A stretch of 17,817 nucleotides of DNA from Melaminivora alkalimesophila (GCF_000282995.1 NZ_ALEE01000374.1:1-17817), one strand, 5' to 3'; numbered from the stretch's first letter, positions 7,289-16,668 are shown. Notes: a model not told the origin generated them from the letters alone. A program made the numbers and translations.

Positions 7289-8193
7289 GTCCCTTGTTCC
7301 TTCCATGCAAGCAGTTCGTTGAAAACCAGCGCGGCGATGACCAGCGTGCCGCCCATCAGGACGGCCGGCGCCGGGCGCTCGCCGGCGCCCACCCAAGCCA
7401 GCAGGATGCCGAAGATCACCTCCAGCAGCCCGAGCAGTGCGATTTCCGGCGCCTTGAGCACGCGGCCGCAATAGACCACGAGCACGCACGGAATCGCCAA
7501 TTGGACCAGACCCAGCAGGGCCAGCAGGCCGATGTCGCGCGCGGAGGCGACAAAGGGCAGCGCCCAGGGCAGCGTAGCCAGGCTCGACAGCGCCGCGCCC
7601 ACGAAGACCGCCGGCACCAGATCCACCGACTGGCCCTGGCGCTGGCCGCTCTGCACCACGGTCCAGTTGACCGCTGCCGCCACCGGAATGCACAGCGCCA
7701 CCGCCAGCCCCACCGGCGAGAGGTTCGCCACCTCGGAGCCGTACATCCACACGATGCCGACCCCCGCCATGGCGATCGCGCCCCAAGTGCGCGGCGCGAT
7801 GCGGTGGCCGATGAACACCCGCGCCACCAGGGCCGTGAGCAGCGGCCCGGCCGCCATGGTCACCAGCACGTTCGCCACCGGCATCAGCGTGATGCCGACC
7901 ATGAACGCGGTGAACATCACGCTCCAGCACACACCCGACAGCCACAGCGGCACCCCGCCACGCAGCAGCGGCGCGAAAGCCGTGCGCCCGCGCAGCAGTG
8001 GCAGCATCACGCACAGCGACAGCAGCATGAAGAAGCTGCGCCAGAAGGTGATCTCGAAGCTGCGCGCCTGCTCCAGGTGGCGCGTCACCACGCCAGCGAT
8101 CGACCACATCAGCGCCGCCGTCGCCATCAGCCAGACGGCGCGGCCGTGCGTCAGGCCGGCGGGAGCTCCGGTGGGCAGGGCGGCGGTGCTCAT
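7285..8193 (-). CDS. EamA/DMT family transporter
   Basis: A 302-residue inner-membrane protein of the drug/metabolite transporter superfamily. About ten hydrophobic segments are visible, arranged as two EamA repeats: roughly residues 18-150 and 160-295. The first helix carries the typical LMWSIAGVVTRHL, and the second repeat ends in LEVIFGILLAWVGAGERP, a conserved motif of the family's second half. The substrate cannot be predicted; members export amino acids, metabolites or drugs. The start at 8193 has no clear ribosome binding site. It begins 23 bases after the typA stop and overlaps the next gene by four bases, so it probably belongs to the tail of the typA transcript. Confidence 0.92.
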   Translation of the reverse strand: MSTAALPTGAPAGLTHGRAVWLMATAALMWSIAGVVTRHLEQARSFEITFWRSFFMLLSLCVMLPLLRGRTAFAPLLRGGVPLWLSGVCWSVMFTAFMVGITLMPVANVLVTMAAGPLLTALVARVFIGHRIAPRTWGAIAMAGVGIVWMYGSEVANLSPVGLAVALCIPVAAAVNWTVVQSGQRQGQSVDLVPAVFVGAALSSLATLPWALPFVASARDIGLLALLGLVQLAIPCVLVVYCGRVLKAPEIALLGLLEVIFGILLAWVGAGERPAPAVLMGGTLVIAALVFNELLAWKEQGT

Positions 8194-8216
8194 GGCGGTG
8201 CGGGCGCTCGCTGGCC

Positions 8217-10046
8217 TCAGGCGGACTCGCGGCTGGCGCGCTTCCTCTCGTGCTCCTTGAGGTGGCGCTTCCTCAGGCGGATGCTCTTGGGCGTGATCTC
8301 CACCAGCTCGTCGTCCTCGATGAATTCCACGCCATATTCCAGCGTCAGGTCGATGGGCGGCGTGATCTTGATGGCATCTTCCTTGCCGCTGACGCGGAAG
8401 TTGGTGAGCTGCTTGGTGCGCGTAGCGTTCACCACCAGGTCGTTGTCGCGGCTGTGGATGCCGACGATCATGCCCTCGTACACCGGATCGCCCGGCCGCA
8501 CGAACATGCGGCCCCGGTCGTCGAGCTTGCCCAGGGCGTAGGTGATGATCTCGCCGTCGTCCATGCTGATCAGCACGCCGTTCTTGCGCCCGCCGATCTC
8601 GCCCTTGTGCGGCTCGTAGCCGTCGAAGATGTTGGAGATCAGGCCCGAGCCGCGCGTCAGGTTCAGGAACTCGGTGGTGAAGCCGATCAGCCCGCGCGCC
8701 GGGATGCGGTACTCCAGCCGCACGCGGCCGCGCCCGTCGCTCTCCATGTTGGTGAGCTCGCCCTTCCTCTCGCCGAGCGCCTGCATCACGCTGCCCTGGT
8801 GGCCTTCCTCGATGTCGACAGTCACCAGCTCGATCGGTTCGCAGCGCACCCCATCGATGTCCTTGAAGACCACGCGCGGCTTGGAGACGGCCAATTCATA
8901 GCCTTCGCGGCGCATTTCCTCGAGCAGGATGGTCAGGTGCAGCTCGCCCCGGCCGGCGACCTCGAACACGCCGTCCTCGTCGGTTTCCTTGACACGCAGC
9001 GCGACGTTGGAGCGCAGCTCCTTCTGCAGCCGGTCCCAGATCTGGCGGCTAGTGACGTACTTGCCCTCGCGCCCGGCCAGCGGCGAGGTGTTGACGGCAA
9101 AGTTCATGACCAGCGTCGGCTCATCGATCTTGAGCATCGGACGGGGCTGCGGGTTGGCCGGGTCGGTGATGGTCTCGCCGATGCCGATGTGCTCGATGCC
9201 ATTGACCAGCACGATCTCGCCCGGGCCGGCCTCGCTCACCTGCACGCGGTCCAGGCCCTGGAACTGGTGGATCTGGTTGATGCGGCCGCGGTAGCTGGCG
9301 CCGCCCGGGCCGGCCATGACCAGCACGTCCTGGCCGGCCTTGAGCGTGCCGGCATTGATGCGGCCCACGCCGATGCGGCCGACGAAGGTGGAGTAGTCCA
9401 GCGCCGAGACCTGCAGCTGCAGCGGCGCGGCGGCGTCGCCTCCGGCCAGCGGCACGTGCTGCAGGATGGTCTCGAACAGCGGCGCCATGTCGGGTCCCCA
9501 CTGCTCGCCCGGCTGGCCCTGCTCGAGCGCGCTCCAGCCATTGATGCCCGAGGCGTAGACCACGGGGAAGTCGAGCTGCTCGTCGGTCGCGCCCAGCTTG
9601 TCGAACAGATCGAAGGCGGCGTTCACCACCTTGTCGGGGTTGGCGCCCGGCTTGTCGACCTTGTTGACCACGACGATGGGCTTCAGGCCCAGCGCCAGCG
9701 CCTTCTTGGTCACGAAGCGCGTCTGCGGCATCGGCCCTTCCTGGGCGTCGATCAAGAGCACCACGCCGTCGACCATCGACAGCGCACGCTCCACCTCACC
9801 ACCGAAGTCCGCGTGGCCGGGCGTGTCCAGGATGTTGATGTGCGTGCCCTTCCAGGACACGGCGCAGTTCTTGGCGAGGATGGTGATGCCACGCTCGCGC
9901 TCGATGGCGTTGCTGTCCATCACGCTGTCCACCACCTTCTGGTGCTCGGCGAAGGTGCCGGACTGGCGCAGCAGCTGGTCGACCATGGTGGTCTTGCCAT
10001 GGTCCACGTGGGCGATGATGGCGATGTTGCGGATCTGTTTGCTCAT
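8217..10046 (-). CDS. typA: Ribosome-associated translational GTPase TypA/BipA
   Basis: A GTPase related to EF-G and LepA that binds the 70S ribosome and supports 50S assembly and growth under stress. From the ATG at 10046 it is 609 residues, close to E. coli BipA (607). GTPase motifs: AHVDHGKT (12-19), switch I ERERGITI (49-56), DTPGH (74-78) and NKVD (128-131). The middle contains the beta-barrel and EF-G-like domains, with [18 protein letters not shown] typical of domain III/V proteins. The C-terminal domain ends [15 protein letters not shown], as in other TypA proteins. A second ATG at 10055 would add three residues; neither start has a convincing ribosome binding site. It follows truB by 8 to 17 bases, so it is read from the same operon, in place of the rpsO-pnp genes found there in E. 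coli. Confidence 0.97.
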   Translation of the reverse strand: MSKQIRNIAIIAHVDHGKTTMVDQLLRQSGTFAEHQKVVDSVMDSNAIERERGITILAKNCAVSWKGTHINILDTPGHADFGGEVERALSMVDGVVLLIDAQEGPMPQTRFVTKKALALGLKPIVVVNKVDKPGANPDKVVNAAFDLFDKLGATDEQLDFPVVYASGINGWSALEQGQPGEQWGPDMAPLFETILQHVPLAGGDAAAPLQLQVSALDYSTFVGRIGVGRINAGTLKAGQDVLVMAGPGGASYRGRINQIHQFQGLDRVQVSEAGPGEIVLVNGIEHIGIGETITDPANPQPRPMLKIDEPTLVMNFAVNTSPLAGREGKYVTSRQIWDRLQKELRSNVALRVKETDEDGVFEVAGRGELHLTILLEEMRREGYELAVSKPRVVFKDIDGVRCEPIELVTVDIEEGHQGSVMQALGERKGELTNMESDGRGRVRLEYRIPARGLIGFTTEFLNLTRGSGLISNIFDGYEPHKGEIGGRKNGVLISMDDGEIITYALGKLDDRGRMFVRPGDPVYEGMIVGIHSRDNDLVVNATRTKQLTNFRVSGKEDAIKITPPIDLTLEYGVEFIEDDELVEITPKSIRLRKRHLKEHERKRASRESA

Positions 10047-10063
10047 GGCGTTCATGTCGATGT

Positions 10064-11059
10064 TCAATGGCCCCCAGTGGAGGCGGGGTCGGCGCTCGGC
10101 GCGCCTTGCAGGATCTGCTGGATCTCCAGCGGGCTGAGCAGCCGGTCGGGGATCAATTCCCCGCCGCGCACGTGGCCCACGCCCAGCAGCGCGCGGGGAC
10201 GCTCGGCGTACACGGCGACGGCCGGCGCATCGGGCCAGGGCCCGCGCCGGCGCAGGCCCGTCAGGAAGCGGCCCGCCTCCTGCTCGTCCAGGGTGATGGC
10301 GGTGTGGTCGGCCAGCAGCGTCTGCACCGGCAGCACGCAGCCCAGGCGCGCGCCCTCGTCCATGGCCTCGAGCTGCGCCAGCGTGACACAACCCGCCAGG
10401 CCCAGGCCGCCCGTGCCGGTGCGGCGCAGCGAGACGAGGTGCGCGCCGCAGCCCAGCGCCTCGCCGAGGTCCTCGGCCAGGGTCCGCACGTAGGTGCCCT
10501 TGCTGCAATGCACCTCGATGCGCAGGGCGGGTTGTCCGGCCTCGGTGGTGGAAGGCGCCAGCGCCAGACGCAGGATCTCCACCTCGCGCGCGGCGCGCTC
10601 GACCTCCACGCCGGCGCGGGCGTATTCGTAGAGCGCCTTGCCGTCTTTTTTCAGCGCACTGTGCATCGGCGGCACCTGGGAGATGCGGCCGGTGAAGCGC
10701 GCCTGGAGGGCGGCCAGCCGCTCGGGCGCGAGCTGGGCCGGATCGACGGCGCGCTGTTCGCGCACCTCGCCCTCGGCGTCACCGGTGCTGGTGGTCGTGC
10801 CCAGCAGCGCGACCGCCTCGTAGGTCTTGGGCGCATCGAGCTGCAGCTGGCTGAACTTGGTGGCCGCACCGAAGCACAGCGGCAGCACGCCGGTGGCGAG
10901 CGGGTCGAGCGTGCCGGTGTGGCCGGCCTTCTCGGCGCGCAGCAGCCACTTGGCCTTTTGCAGCGCGTCGTTGGAGGACAGCCCCAGCGGCTTGTCGAGC
11001 AGCAGCACCCCGTGCACCGGGCGCCGCTGCACCCGGGTGCGGGGAGCGCGCGCGGTCAT
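10064..11059 (-). CDS. truB: tRNA pseudouridine(55) synthase
   Basis: Converts U55 in the T-loop of tRNAs to pseudouridine and also works as a tRNA chaperone. The 331-residue protein starts its catalytic domain with [18 protein letters not shown] (16-33), followed by the motif [15 protein letters not shown] (46-60) containing catalytic Asp52. Later family blocks are [27 protein letters not shown], and [15 protein letters not shown]. The C-terminal portion (about 250-331) fits the small PUA-like domain of longer TruB proteins. The ATG at 11059 overlaps the rbfA stop as ATGA, so translation is likely coupled to rbfA. Confidence 0.97.
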   Translation of the reverse strand: MTARAPRTRVQRRPVHGVLLLDKPLGLSSNDALQKAKWLLRAEKAGHTGTLDPLATGVLPLCFGAATKFSQLQLDAPKTYEAVALLGTTTSTGDAEGEVREQRAVDPAQLAPERLAALQARFTGRISQVPPMHSALKKDGKALYEYARAGVEVERAAREVEILRLALAPSTTEAGQPALRIEVHCSKGTYVRTLAEDLGEALGCGAHLVSLRRTGTGGLGLAGCVTLAQLEAMDEGARLGCVLPVQTLLADHTAITLDEQEAGRFLTGLRRRGPWPDAPAVAVYAERPRALLGVGHVRGGELIPDRLLSPLEIQQILQGAPSADPASTGGH

Positions 11060-11439
11060 GCCGGATCGTCGTCCTTGGAGCGCGAGGCCACGGCGCGCGC
11101 GATCAGCGCGTTCATGTCGGCCGCGCGCTCGGTGGTGCGGTCGTACACGAAGTGCAGCGTCGGCACGGTGTGGATGTGCAGGCGCTTGAACAGGCCGTTG
11201 CGCAGGAAGCCCGCGGCCTGGTTCAGCGCCTCCTCGCTCGCCTGGGCATCGCCCACCAGCACGCTGAAGAAGACCTTCGCGTGCGCGTAGTCGGGCGTGA
11301 CGTCCACGCCCTGCAGCGTGACCATGCCGATGCGCGGGTCCTTGAGCTCACGGATCAATTCCGTGAGGTCGCGCTGGATCTGGTCCGCGACCTTGAAGCC
11401 GCGGTGCTGGCCGGATGAAGAAGACTTGCGTGCCGCCAT
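11056..11439 (-). CDS. rbfA: Ribosome-binding factor A
   Basis: A small KH-fold protein that binds immature 30S subunits and helps finish 16S rRNA 5'-end processing, with a role in cold growth. It has 127 residues, which is normal. Typical segments are [29 protein letters not shown] near the N-terminus, [15 protein letters not shown] in the middle, and [18 protein letters not shown]. The N-terminus ([13 protein letters not shown]) and the tail (SKDDDPA) are flexible extensions. It lies 21 bases after infB and overlaps truB by four bases. No Shine-Dalgarno sequence is evident at the start, so expression may depend on infB translation. Confidence 0.97.
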   Translation of the reverse strand: MAARKSSSSGQHRGFKVADQIQRDLTELIRELKDPRIGMVTLQGVDVTPDYAHAKVFFSVLVGDAQASEEALNQAAGFLRNGLFKRLHIHTVPTLHFVYDRTTERAADMNALIARAVASRSKDDDPA

Positions 11440-11460
11440 CGTCGCACTGGGCGCGCCGCC

Positions 11461-14268
11461 TCACAGCGTGCGCGCGATCTCCTTGATGTCGAAGAACTCC
11501 AGCTGATCGCCTTCGCGGATGTCGTTGTAGTTCTTCAGCTTGATGCCGCACTCGAAGCCCTCGCGCACTTCCTTGACGTCGTCCTTGTGGCGGCGCAGCG
11601 ACTCGACCTCGCCGGTGTAGATGACCACGTTGTCGCGCAGCAGGCGGAAGCGCGCATTGCGGTGCACCATGCCCTGCGTGATGTACGAGCCCGCCACCGT
11701 GCCGATCTTGGAGGCGACGAACACCGTGCGGATCTCGGCCATGCCGATGACCTCCTCGCGCTGCTCGGGTGCCAGCATGCCGGACATGGCGACCTTGAGC
11801 TCCTCCACCGCGTCGTAGATGACGCTGTAGTAGCGCAGGTCCACGCCATGCGTCTCGGCGAGCTTTCTCGCGCCGGCGTCGGCGCGCACGTTGAAGCCGA
11901 TCACGATGGCCTTGGAAGCCAGCGCCAGGTTCACGTCGGACTCGCTGATGCCGCCCACGCCGGCATACACCAGCTGCACCTTGACCTCGTCGGTCGAGAG
12001 CTTGAGCAGCGACTGCCCCAGCGCCTCCTGCGAGCCCTGCACGTCGGCCTTGATGATGATGGGCAGGTTCTGCACCTCGCCCGCCTGCAGGTCGGCGAAC
12101 ATGTTCTCGAGCTTGGCCGCCTGCTGCTTGGCCAGCTTGGTGTTGCGGAACTTGCCGGCGCGGTAGGTCGCGATCTCGCGGGCGCGGCGCTCGTCCTGCA
12201 GCACCATGAAGTCATCGCCCGCCAGCGGCACCTCGGACAGGCCCTGGATCTCCACCGGGATGGAGGGGCCGGCTTCCTTGGTGTTCTGGCCGTTTTCGTC
12301 GGTCATGGCGCGCACGCGGCCAAAGGTCTGGCCGGCCAGCACCACGTCGCCCACCCTGAGCGTGCCCGACTGCACCAGCACGGTGGCCACCGGGCCGCGG
12401 CCCTTGTCCAGCTGCGCCTCGATCACCAGGCCCTTGGCCATGGCATCCACCGGCGCCTTGAGCTCCAGCACCTCGGCCTGCAGCAGCACCTGCTCGAGCA
12501 GCTCGTCGATGCCCATGCCGGTCTTGGACGACACGGCCACGAAGGGCGAGTCGCCGCCGTATTCCTCGGGCACCACCTCTTCCGCCACCAGTTCCTGCTT
12601 GACGCGCTCGGGGTTGGCCTCGTGCTTGTCGGACTTGGTGATGGCCACGACGATCGGCACGCCCGCCGCCTTGGCGTGCTTGATGGCCTCGCGCGTCTGC
12701 GGCATCACGCCGTCATCCGCCGCGCAGACCAGGATCACGATGTCGGTGGCCTGCGCGCCGCGGGCACGCATCGCCGTGAAGGCCTCGTGGCCCGGGGTAT
12801 CGAGGAAGGTGACGATGCCGCGCGGCGTCTCGACGTGGTAGGCGCCGATGTGCTGCGTGATGCCGCCGGCCTCGCCGGGCGCGACCTTGGCGCGGCGGAT
12901 GTAGTCCAGGAGCGAAGTCTTGCCGTGGTCCACGTGGCCCATGACGGTGACCACCGGCGCGCGCGGCAGGGCCTCGGCCTGCTGGCCGGACATCTCCTCG
13001 TCGGTGAAGGCCTCCGGGTCGTCCAGCGCCGCCACCTTGGCGGTGTGGCCCATCTCCTCGACCACGATCATGGCCGTGTCCTGGTCCAGGGGCTGGTTGA
13101 TGGTGACCATCTGGCCCATCTTCATCAGCACCTTGATCAGTTCGGACGCCTTGATGGCCATCTTGTGCGCGAGTTCTGCCACCGTGATGGTCTCGGGCAC
13201 GTGCACTTCCAGCGCGCGGAACTCCACCGGCGCGGGGGCATGCTGGCGCTCGTCGCCCCGCTCGCCACGGCGCCCGCGCGGGCCGCTGCGCCAGCCGCCG
13301 CGGCCCACGCCGCCGCTGCTGTCGCCGCGGGTCTTGATTTCCTTTTTCTTGGTGGAGTCGTTCGCCCAGCTCGACGACAGCTTGGCCGACTTGAGCTCCT
13401 TGCCGCCCGCGGGTGCGGCGCCGGTGCGCGCCGCAGCCGCGCCGCTCCCGGTCGCCGGCTTCTGCAGCGTGCCCTTCTTCGCCTCCGTGCCGGCTGCCTT
13501 GGCCGCCGGCTTGGCTTCCTCGGGCTTCTTGGCCACCAGCACCTTGCGCGGCGCCGCCATCATGGCGCGGATCGCCTCGGCCTCGGCCAGCGCCTTGCGG
13601 CGGCGCTCCTCCAGGTCGGCGGCGCGCGCGGCCTCCTCGGCGGCGCGGGCCTGCGACTCGGCCTCGGCCTTGGCACGCGCCTCGGCCTGCGCCTCGGCGC
13701 GCGCCTTGGCTTCCGCCTCGGCCTCGCGGCGCGCTTCCTCGCGCTCGGCGCTCTCCTGGGCCTTCTTCTCGGCCTGCTGGGCAGCGTAGGCGGCAGCCCG
13801 CTCCTCCGCCTCGCGCTCGCGCTGCTCGCGGCGCTCACGCTCGGCGCGCTCCTCGGCCAGGGCCGCTTCCTGGCGGCTGATCAGCTCGGCCTGGCGACGC
13901 GCCTCCTCGGCGCGGCGCGCCAGCTCCACCTCCTCGGCGGACGGCGGCGGCGGCGCCTCGGCAACCTCATCGCGCTTGACGAAGGTGCGCTTCTTGCGCA
14001 CCTCCACCTGGATGGTGCGGGCGCGGCCGGAGGCGTCCGCCTGCTTGATCTCGCTGGTGGACTTCTTCACCAGCGTGATCTTGCGCCGGTCAGGGCTGGG
14101 CGCGCCATGGCTGGCCTGCAGGTAGGCCAGGAGCTTTTGCTTGTCGGCCTCGGTGAGCGCGTCCGAGGCGGACGCCTTGGACACACCGGCAGACTTGAGC
14201 TGGGCCAGAAGCTCCTGGGACGATTGTTTGAGTTCGGCTGCGAACTCGGCGACAGTGTTGTTCGACAT
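11461..14268 (-). CDS. infB: Translation initiation factor IF-2
   Basis: GTPase that delivers initiator fMet-tRNA to the 30S subunit and promotes subunit joining. The 935 residues divide into an N-terminal IF2N domain (1-52), an IF2-associated segment (about 58-100), a long Ala/Glu/Arg-rich helix (111-236), a Gly/Arg-rich linker (315-342), a second IF2N domain (about 352-405), the G domain (437-605) and the C-terminal IF2 domains. GTPase motifs: GHVDHGKT (444-451), DTPGHE (490-495), TKSD (544-547, where NKxD is commoner) and SSKTG. The start ATG at 14268 has a GGGGAGGT ribosome binding site about 12 bases upstream in the 25-base gap after nusA. E. coli infB also has internal starts producing shorter IF2 forms; I cannot identify such a start here with confidence. 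Confidence 0.97.
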   Translation of the reverse strand: MSNNTVAEFAAELKQSSQELLAQLKSAGVSKASASDALTEADKQKLLAYLQASHGAPSPDRRKITLVKKSTSEIKQADASGRARTIQVEVRKKRTFVKRDEVAEAPPPPSAEEVELARRAEEARRQAELISRQEAALAEERAERERREQREREAEERAAAYAAQQAEKKAQESAEREEARREAEAEAKARAEAQAEARAKAEAESQARAAEEAARAADLEERRRKALAEAEAIRAMMAAPRKVLVAKKPEEAKPAAKAAGTEAKKGTLQKPATGSGAAAARTGAAPAGGKELKSAKLSSSWANDSTKKKEIKTRGDSSGGVGRGGWRSGPRGRRGERGDERQHAPAPVEFRALEVHVPETITVAELAHKMAIKASELIKVLMKMGQMVTINQPLDQDTAMIVVEEMGHTAKVAALDDPEAFTDEEMSGQQAEALPRAPVVTVMGHVDHGKTSLLDYIRRAKVAPGEAGGITQHIGAYHVETPRGIVTFLDTPGHEAFTAMRARGAQATDIVILVCAADDGVMPQTREAIKHAKAAGVPIVVAITKSDKHEANPERVKQELVAEEVVPEEYGGDSPFVAVSSKTGMGIDELLEQVLLQAEVLELKAPVDAMAKGLVIEAQLDKGRGPVATVLVQSGTLRVGDVVLAGQTFGRVRAMTDENGQNTKEAGPSIPVEIQGLSEVPLAGDDFMVLQDERRAREIATYRAGKFRNTKLAKQQAAKLENMFADLQAGEVQNLPIIIKADVQGSQEALGQSLLKLSTDEVKVQLVYAGVGGISESDVNLALASKAIVIGFNVRADAGARKLAETHGVDLRYYSVIYDAVEELKVAMSGMLAPEQREEVIGMAEIRTVFVASKIGTVAGSYITQGMVHRNARFRLLRDNVVIYTGEVESLRRHKDDVKEVREGFECGIKLKNYNDIREGDQLEFFDIKEIARTL
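13561..13938 (-). repeat. Low-complexity Ala/Glu/Arg helix region inside infB
   Basis: Codons 111-236 of infB are almost entirely Ala, Glu, Arg and Lys, with repeated words such as AEAEAKAR and AEAQAEAR. At DNA level this shows as degenerate repeats of GCCTCGGC-like units on the plus strand. The predicted structure is a long single alpha-helix or coiled coil linking the two IF2N domains. Such regions vary in length between strains by repeat slippage. Confidence 0.75.
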
Positions 14269-14293
14269 ATTTCGTTCGTACCTCCCCTGACCT

Positions 14294-15781
14294 TTACTCC
14301 TGCGCCTGGTCGAACCAGTGCTCGCGTGCCTTCATGATCAGGGCCTTGGCCTCTTCTTCCGTCTGGCCGGTCAGCTCGGTCAGCTCGTCGATGGCCAGAT
14401 CGGCCAGATCGTCGCGGGTGTTCACGCCACCGGCCGCCAGCTTCGCCAGCAGCTCGGTGTCCACGCCCTCGAGTTCGCGCAGGTCCTGCGAGACGCTGCT
14501 CACGCTCGCCTCGCGGGCGATTTCCATGGTCAGCAGCGCATCCTTGGCGCGTGCGCGCAGCTCGCTTACCGTGTCCTCGTCGAAGCTCTCGATCTCCAGC
14601 ATCTCCTGCAGCGGCACGTAGGCCACTTCCTCCAGGCTCTCGAAGCCCTCGGCGATCAGGATGTCGGCGATCTCCTGGTCCACGTCGAGCTTCTCCATGA
14701 AGAGCCGGCGTATCGCGTCGGTTTCCTCGGCCTGTTTTTGCGCGCTCTCGGCGGCGTCCATGATGTTGATCTTCCAGCCCGTCAGGTCGGACGCGAGGCG
14801 CACGTTCTGGCCGCCGCGGCCGATGGCGATGGCGAGGTTCTCCTCGTCCACGACCACGTCCATGGCGTGCCTTTCCTCGTCCACCACAATCGATTGCACA
14901 TTGGCAGGCGCCAGCGCGCCGATCACGAACTGCGCCGGATCGTCGGACCACAGGACGATGTCCACGCGCTCGCCGGCGAGCTCGTTGGTCACGGCATTCA
15001 CGCGCGAGCCGCGCACACCCACGCAGGTGCCGATCGGGTCCACGCGCCGGTCGTGCGAGACGACGGCTATCTTTGCGCGGCTGCCGGGGTCGCGCGCACA
15101 GCTCTTGATCTCCAGCAGGCCCTGCTCGATCTCCGGCACCTCGTTGCGAAACAGCTCGATCATGAACTCGGGCGCCGAACGCGACAGGATGATGGGCGCG
15201 CCGCGCAAGGTCGTGTCCACGTCCATGATCATGGCGCGCACGCGGTCGCCATTGCGCAGGTTCTCCTTGGGGATCATCTCGCTGCGGCGCAGCCGGCCTT
15301 CGACGCGGCCGCTCTCGACGATGATGTCGCCCTTGTCCATGCGCTTGACGGTGCCGGTGAAGATCTTCTCGCCGCGGCTCATGAAGTCGTTGAGCAGCAT
15401 CTCGCGCTCGGCGTCGCGGATTTTCTGCAGGATGACCTGCTTGGCGGCCATGGCGCCGATGCGCCCGATCGGCACCGACTCGACCGGCTCCTCGATGTAG
15501 TCGCCCACCTCGATATCCGGCACGCGCTCGCGCGCATCCATCAACAGCTCCTCGGCCTCCGGGTTCTGCAGACCGGCGTCGTCGGGGACCACCAGCCAGC
15601 GGCGGAAGGTCTCGTACTCGCCGCTGTCGCGGTCGATGGCCACCCGGATGTCGACCTCGCCCTCGTAGAGCTTCTTGGTCGCCTGCGCGAGCGCGGACTC
15701 GACCGCGCCCAGCACCACGTCGCGCTCGACATTCTTCTCGCGCGAGATCGCATCCACCAACATCAACAGTTCGCGATTCAT
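14294..15781 (-). CDS. nusA: Transcription termination/antitermination factor NusA
   Basis: Binds RNA polymerase, lengthens pauses, stimulates hairpin folding at intrinsic terminators, and takes part in antitermination of rRNA operons. From the ATG at 15781 it has 495 residues, the same as E. coli NusA. Domains in order: N-terminal polymerase-binding domain (1-130), S1 domain (about 135-200), KH1 (about 230-285, with [10 protein letters not shown]), KH2 (about 300-345, with [16 protein letters not shown]), and two acidic helix-hairpin-helix repeats AR1 and AR2 (about 365-490). The two C-terminal repeats are present, as in gamma- and betaproteobacteria. An AGGAGA ribosome binding site precedes the start. 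The gap to rimP is 83 bases with no evident promoter. An attenuator-like terminator upstream of rimP could let NusA control its own operon. Confidence 0.97.
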   Translation of the reverse strand: MNRELLMLVDAISREKNVERDVVLGAVESALAQATKKLYEGEVDIRVAIDRDSGEYETFRRWLVVPDDAGLQNPEAEELLMDARERVPDIEVGDYIEEPVESVPIGRIGAMAAKQVILQKIRDAEREMLLNDFMSRGEKIFTGTVKRMDKGDIIVESGRVEGRLRRSEMIPKENLRNGDRVRAMIMDVDTTLRGAPIILSRSAPEFMIELFRNEVPEIEQGLLEIKSCARDPGSRAKIAVVSHDRRVDPIGTCVGVRGSRVNAVTNELAGERVDIVLWSDDPAQFVIGALAPANVQSIVVDEERHAMDVVVDEENLAIAIGRGGQNVRLASDLTGWKINIMDAAESAQKQAEETDAIRRLFMEKLDVDQEIADILIAEGFESLEEVAYVPLQEMLEIESFDEDTVSELRARAKDALLTMEIAREASVSSVSQDLRELEGVDTELLAKLAAGGVNTRDDLADLAIDELTELTGQTEEEAKALIMKAREHWFDQAQE

Positions 15782-15864
15782 AACGGCGACTCTCCTGTTC
15801 TTCAATCCTTGCGGCCCCGAGCGTGCAGCCGGCAGCCCGCGTTCGCTTGCTTGTGTCTGGTCTT

Positions 15865-16440
15865 TCAGTCCGGATCGGGCCCGGACCTCGCCGCCCGGCC
15901 CTTGAAATTCACGATGGGCGCCAGCCGCGCCTCGCGCAGCTCGTCGAGCGTGAAACCCAGGGCCTGCAGGGGGGCCGGCGGGCGCTTCTTGCTCACGCGC
16001 TGGCCCGGCTTGGGCGGTGGCTCGTCGCTCCAGACGATCTGCCACCCGCCCTCCTCGGTGCGCTCGAGCGTGCCGCGGAATTTCTTGCGGTTGGCGGCGA
16101 TGCCTGCGCTGGCAGCCGCCCCGATGGGTTCGCGCAGGGTGAGGTCGACCACCTCGCCCTCGAAGCGCACGAAATCCTGCTCATGGCGCAGCAGGCGATC
16201 GATGCCGGGCGAGGAAACTTCCAGCCGGCGGTAGTCCACGCCCTCGACCTCCAGGGCAAACTGCAGCTGGCGCGTGACTTTCTCGCAGTCCTCGACAGTG
16301 ATGAACTGCTCACCTGGCTGGCCCGGCGTCCAGGGCATGTCGATGGTGATGCGCAGCAAGCCCCCTGCGGAGCGCTCGATCTCCACCAGGTCATACCCCA
16401 GCCCGGTCACGGTCTGTTCAACGATCTGCTGCAATGCCAC
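15865..16440 (-). CDS. rimP: Ribosome maturation factor RimP
   Basis: Needed for 30S subunit maturation; it binds near ribosomal protein S12 early in assembly. I start at GTG 16440, giving 191 residues beginning (f)[22 protein letters not shown], which matches where RimP homologues begin. The open frame extends 62 codons further upstream but that region holds the promoter and terminator, so it is not coding. Family hallmarks are the [11 protein letters not shown] strand, the [11 protein letters not shown] helix, and [15 protein letters not shown]. The tail after about residue 130 is longer and more Pro/Lys-rich than in E. coli (about 150 residues). First gene of the nusA-infB operon. The ribosome binding site is weak, with a GTG start, so translation initiation may be modest. 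Confidence 0.93.
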   Translation of the reverse strand: MALQQIVEQTVTGLGYDLVEIERSAGGLLRITIDMPWTPGQPGEQFITVEDCEKVTRQLQFALEVEGVDYRRLEVSSPGIDRLLRHEQDFVRFEGEVVDLTLREPIGAAASAGIAANRKKFRGTLERTEEGGWQIVWSDEPPPKPGQRVSKKRPPAPLQALGFTLDELREARLAPIVNFKGRAARSGPDPD

Positions 16441-16537
16441 GTGTCTATGCTCTGCCCGAATGAATGATTGCGCGTGAAAAGCCCGCCTTCCCGGCCCGAA
16501 GCGCGCATCCGCACGCCCGCACGATCGGGAAAACGCC

Positions 16538-16565
16538 AAAAAAAAAGGGCGGTTGCTACCCGCCC
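16538..16565 (-). terminator. Intrinsic terminator in the rimP leader (candidate attenuator)
   Basis: On the minus strand GGGCGG (16565-16560), a seven-base loop GTAGCAA and CCGCCC (16552-16547) form a perfect 6-bp GC stem followed immediately by nine T residues (16546-16538). This is a textbook Rho-independent terminator. It lies about 13 bases after the transcription start predicted from the promoter at 16585-16613, and 97 bases before the rimP GTG. It would therefore stop most rimP-operon transcripts as RNAs of about 40 nt unless bypassed. It would also block readthrough from the upstream thioredoxin gene. Confidence 0.85.
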
Positions 16566-16584
16566 GTTTGGTCGTGAAGCGCGT

Positions 16585-16613
16585 ATTGTATCCGCGAAAA
16601 CCAGGGAATGCAA
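16585..16613 (-). promoter_or_regulatory. Sigma-70 promoter of the rimP-nusA-infB operon
   Basis: On the minus strand TTGCAT (16613-16608) and TACAAT (16590-16585) are separated by exactly 17 bases. They match the -35 consensus at four and the -10 consensus at five of six positions, which is a strong signal in such a GC-rich background. The predicted start is near 16578. The 5' leader to rimP would be about 138 nt and contains an intrinsic terminator. Upstream lies the inverted repeat at 16622-16640. Confidence 0.7.
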
Positions 16614-16621
16614 AGCCCTGC

Positions 16622-16640
16622 GGCATGCATCTTGCATGCC
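16622..16640. repeat. Perfect inverted repeat upstream of the rimP promoter
   Basis: GGCATGCA and TGCATGCC (8-bp arms, three-base centre TCT) end eight bases upstream of the -35 box. The word TGCAT occurs in each arm and again in the -35 box (TTGCAT). It could be a regulator binding site, or a hairpin at the 3' end of the thioredoxin transcript, whose stop codon is 28 bases away. No T-tract follows. Confidence 0.55.
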
Positions 16641-16643
16641 ACG

Positions 16644-16658
16644 GGCTGCGGGGCAGCC
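16644..16658. repeat. Small perfect inverted repeat after the thioredoxin-like gene
   Basis: GGCTGC and GCAGCC (6-bp arms, loop of three bases) lie 10 bases after the stop codon of the thioredoxin-like gene on the minus strand. With the 16622-16640 repeat it gives two tandem hairpins in the 3' untranslated region. Neither has a T-tract. A role in RNA 3'-end protection is possible but unproven. Confidence 0.45.
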
Positions 16659-16668
16659 TGCCGGCCGG

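Noticed and set aside
8250..10493. A 747-codon plus-strand open frame opposite typA and truB
   Set aside because: Same antisense artefact: biased composition, spans two real genes and a gene boundary, no family match.
13561..13938. A tandem repeat array or CRISPR-like repeat
   Set aside because: The units are degenerate and in frame with the Ala/Glu/Arg helix of IF2, so they are coding low complexity, not a repeat array.
11587..14337. A 916-codon open frame on the plus strand, antisense to infB
   Set aside because: In GC-rich DNA the antisense of a real gene often stays open. The translation is a His/Leu/Gly/Arg-rich composition with no recognisable domain, and IF2 on the other strand is unambiguous.
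14318..16234. A 638-codon plus-strand open frame opposite nusA and rimP
   Set aside because: Antisense shadow of two conserved genes with no domain or ribosome binding site.
16441..16626. 62-codon N-terminal extension of rimP
   Set aside because: It would run through the intrinsic terminator and promoter and has no RimP homology; the GTG at 16440 gives the family's normal N-terminus.
16441..16668. A tRNA (such as the metY gene found upstream of rimP in E. coli)
   Set aside because: I see no cloverleaf, T-loop or CCA-like end; the gap is occupied by hairpins, a promoter and a terminator.
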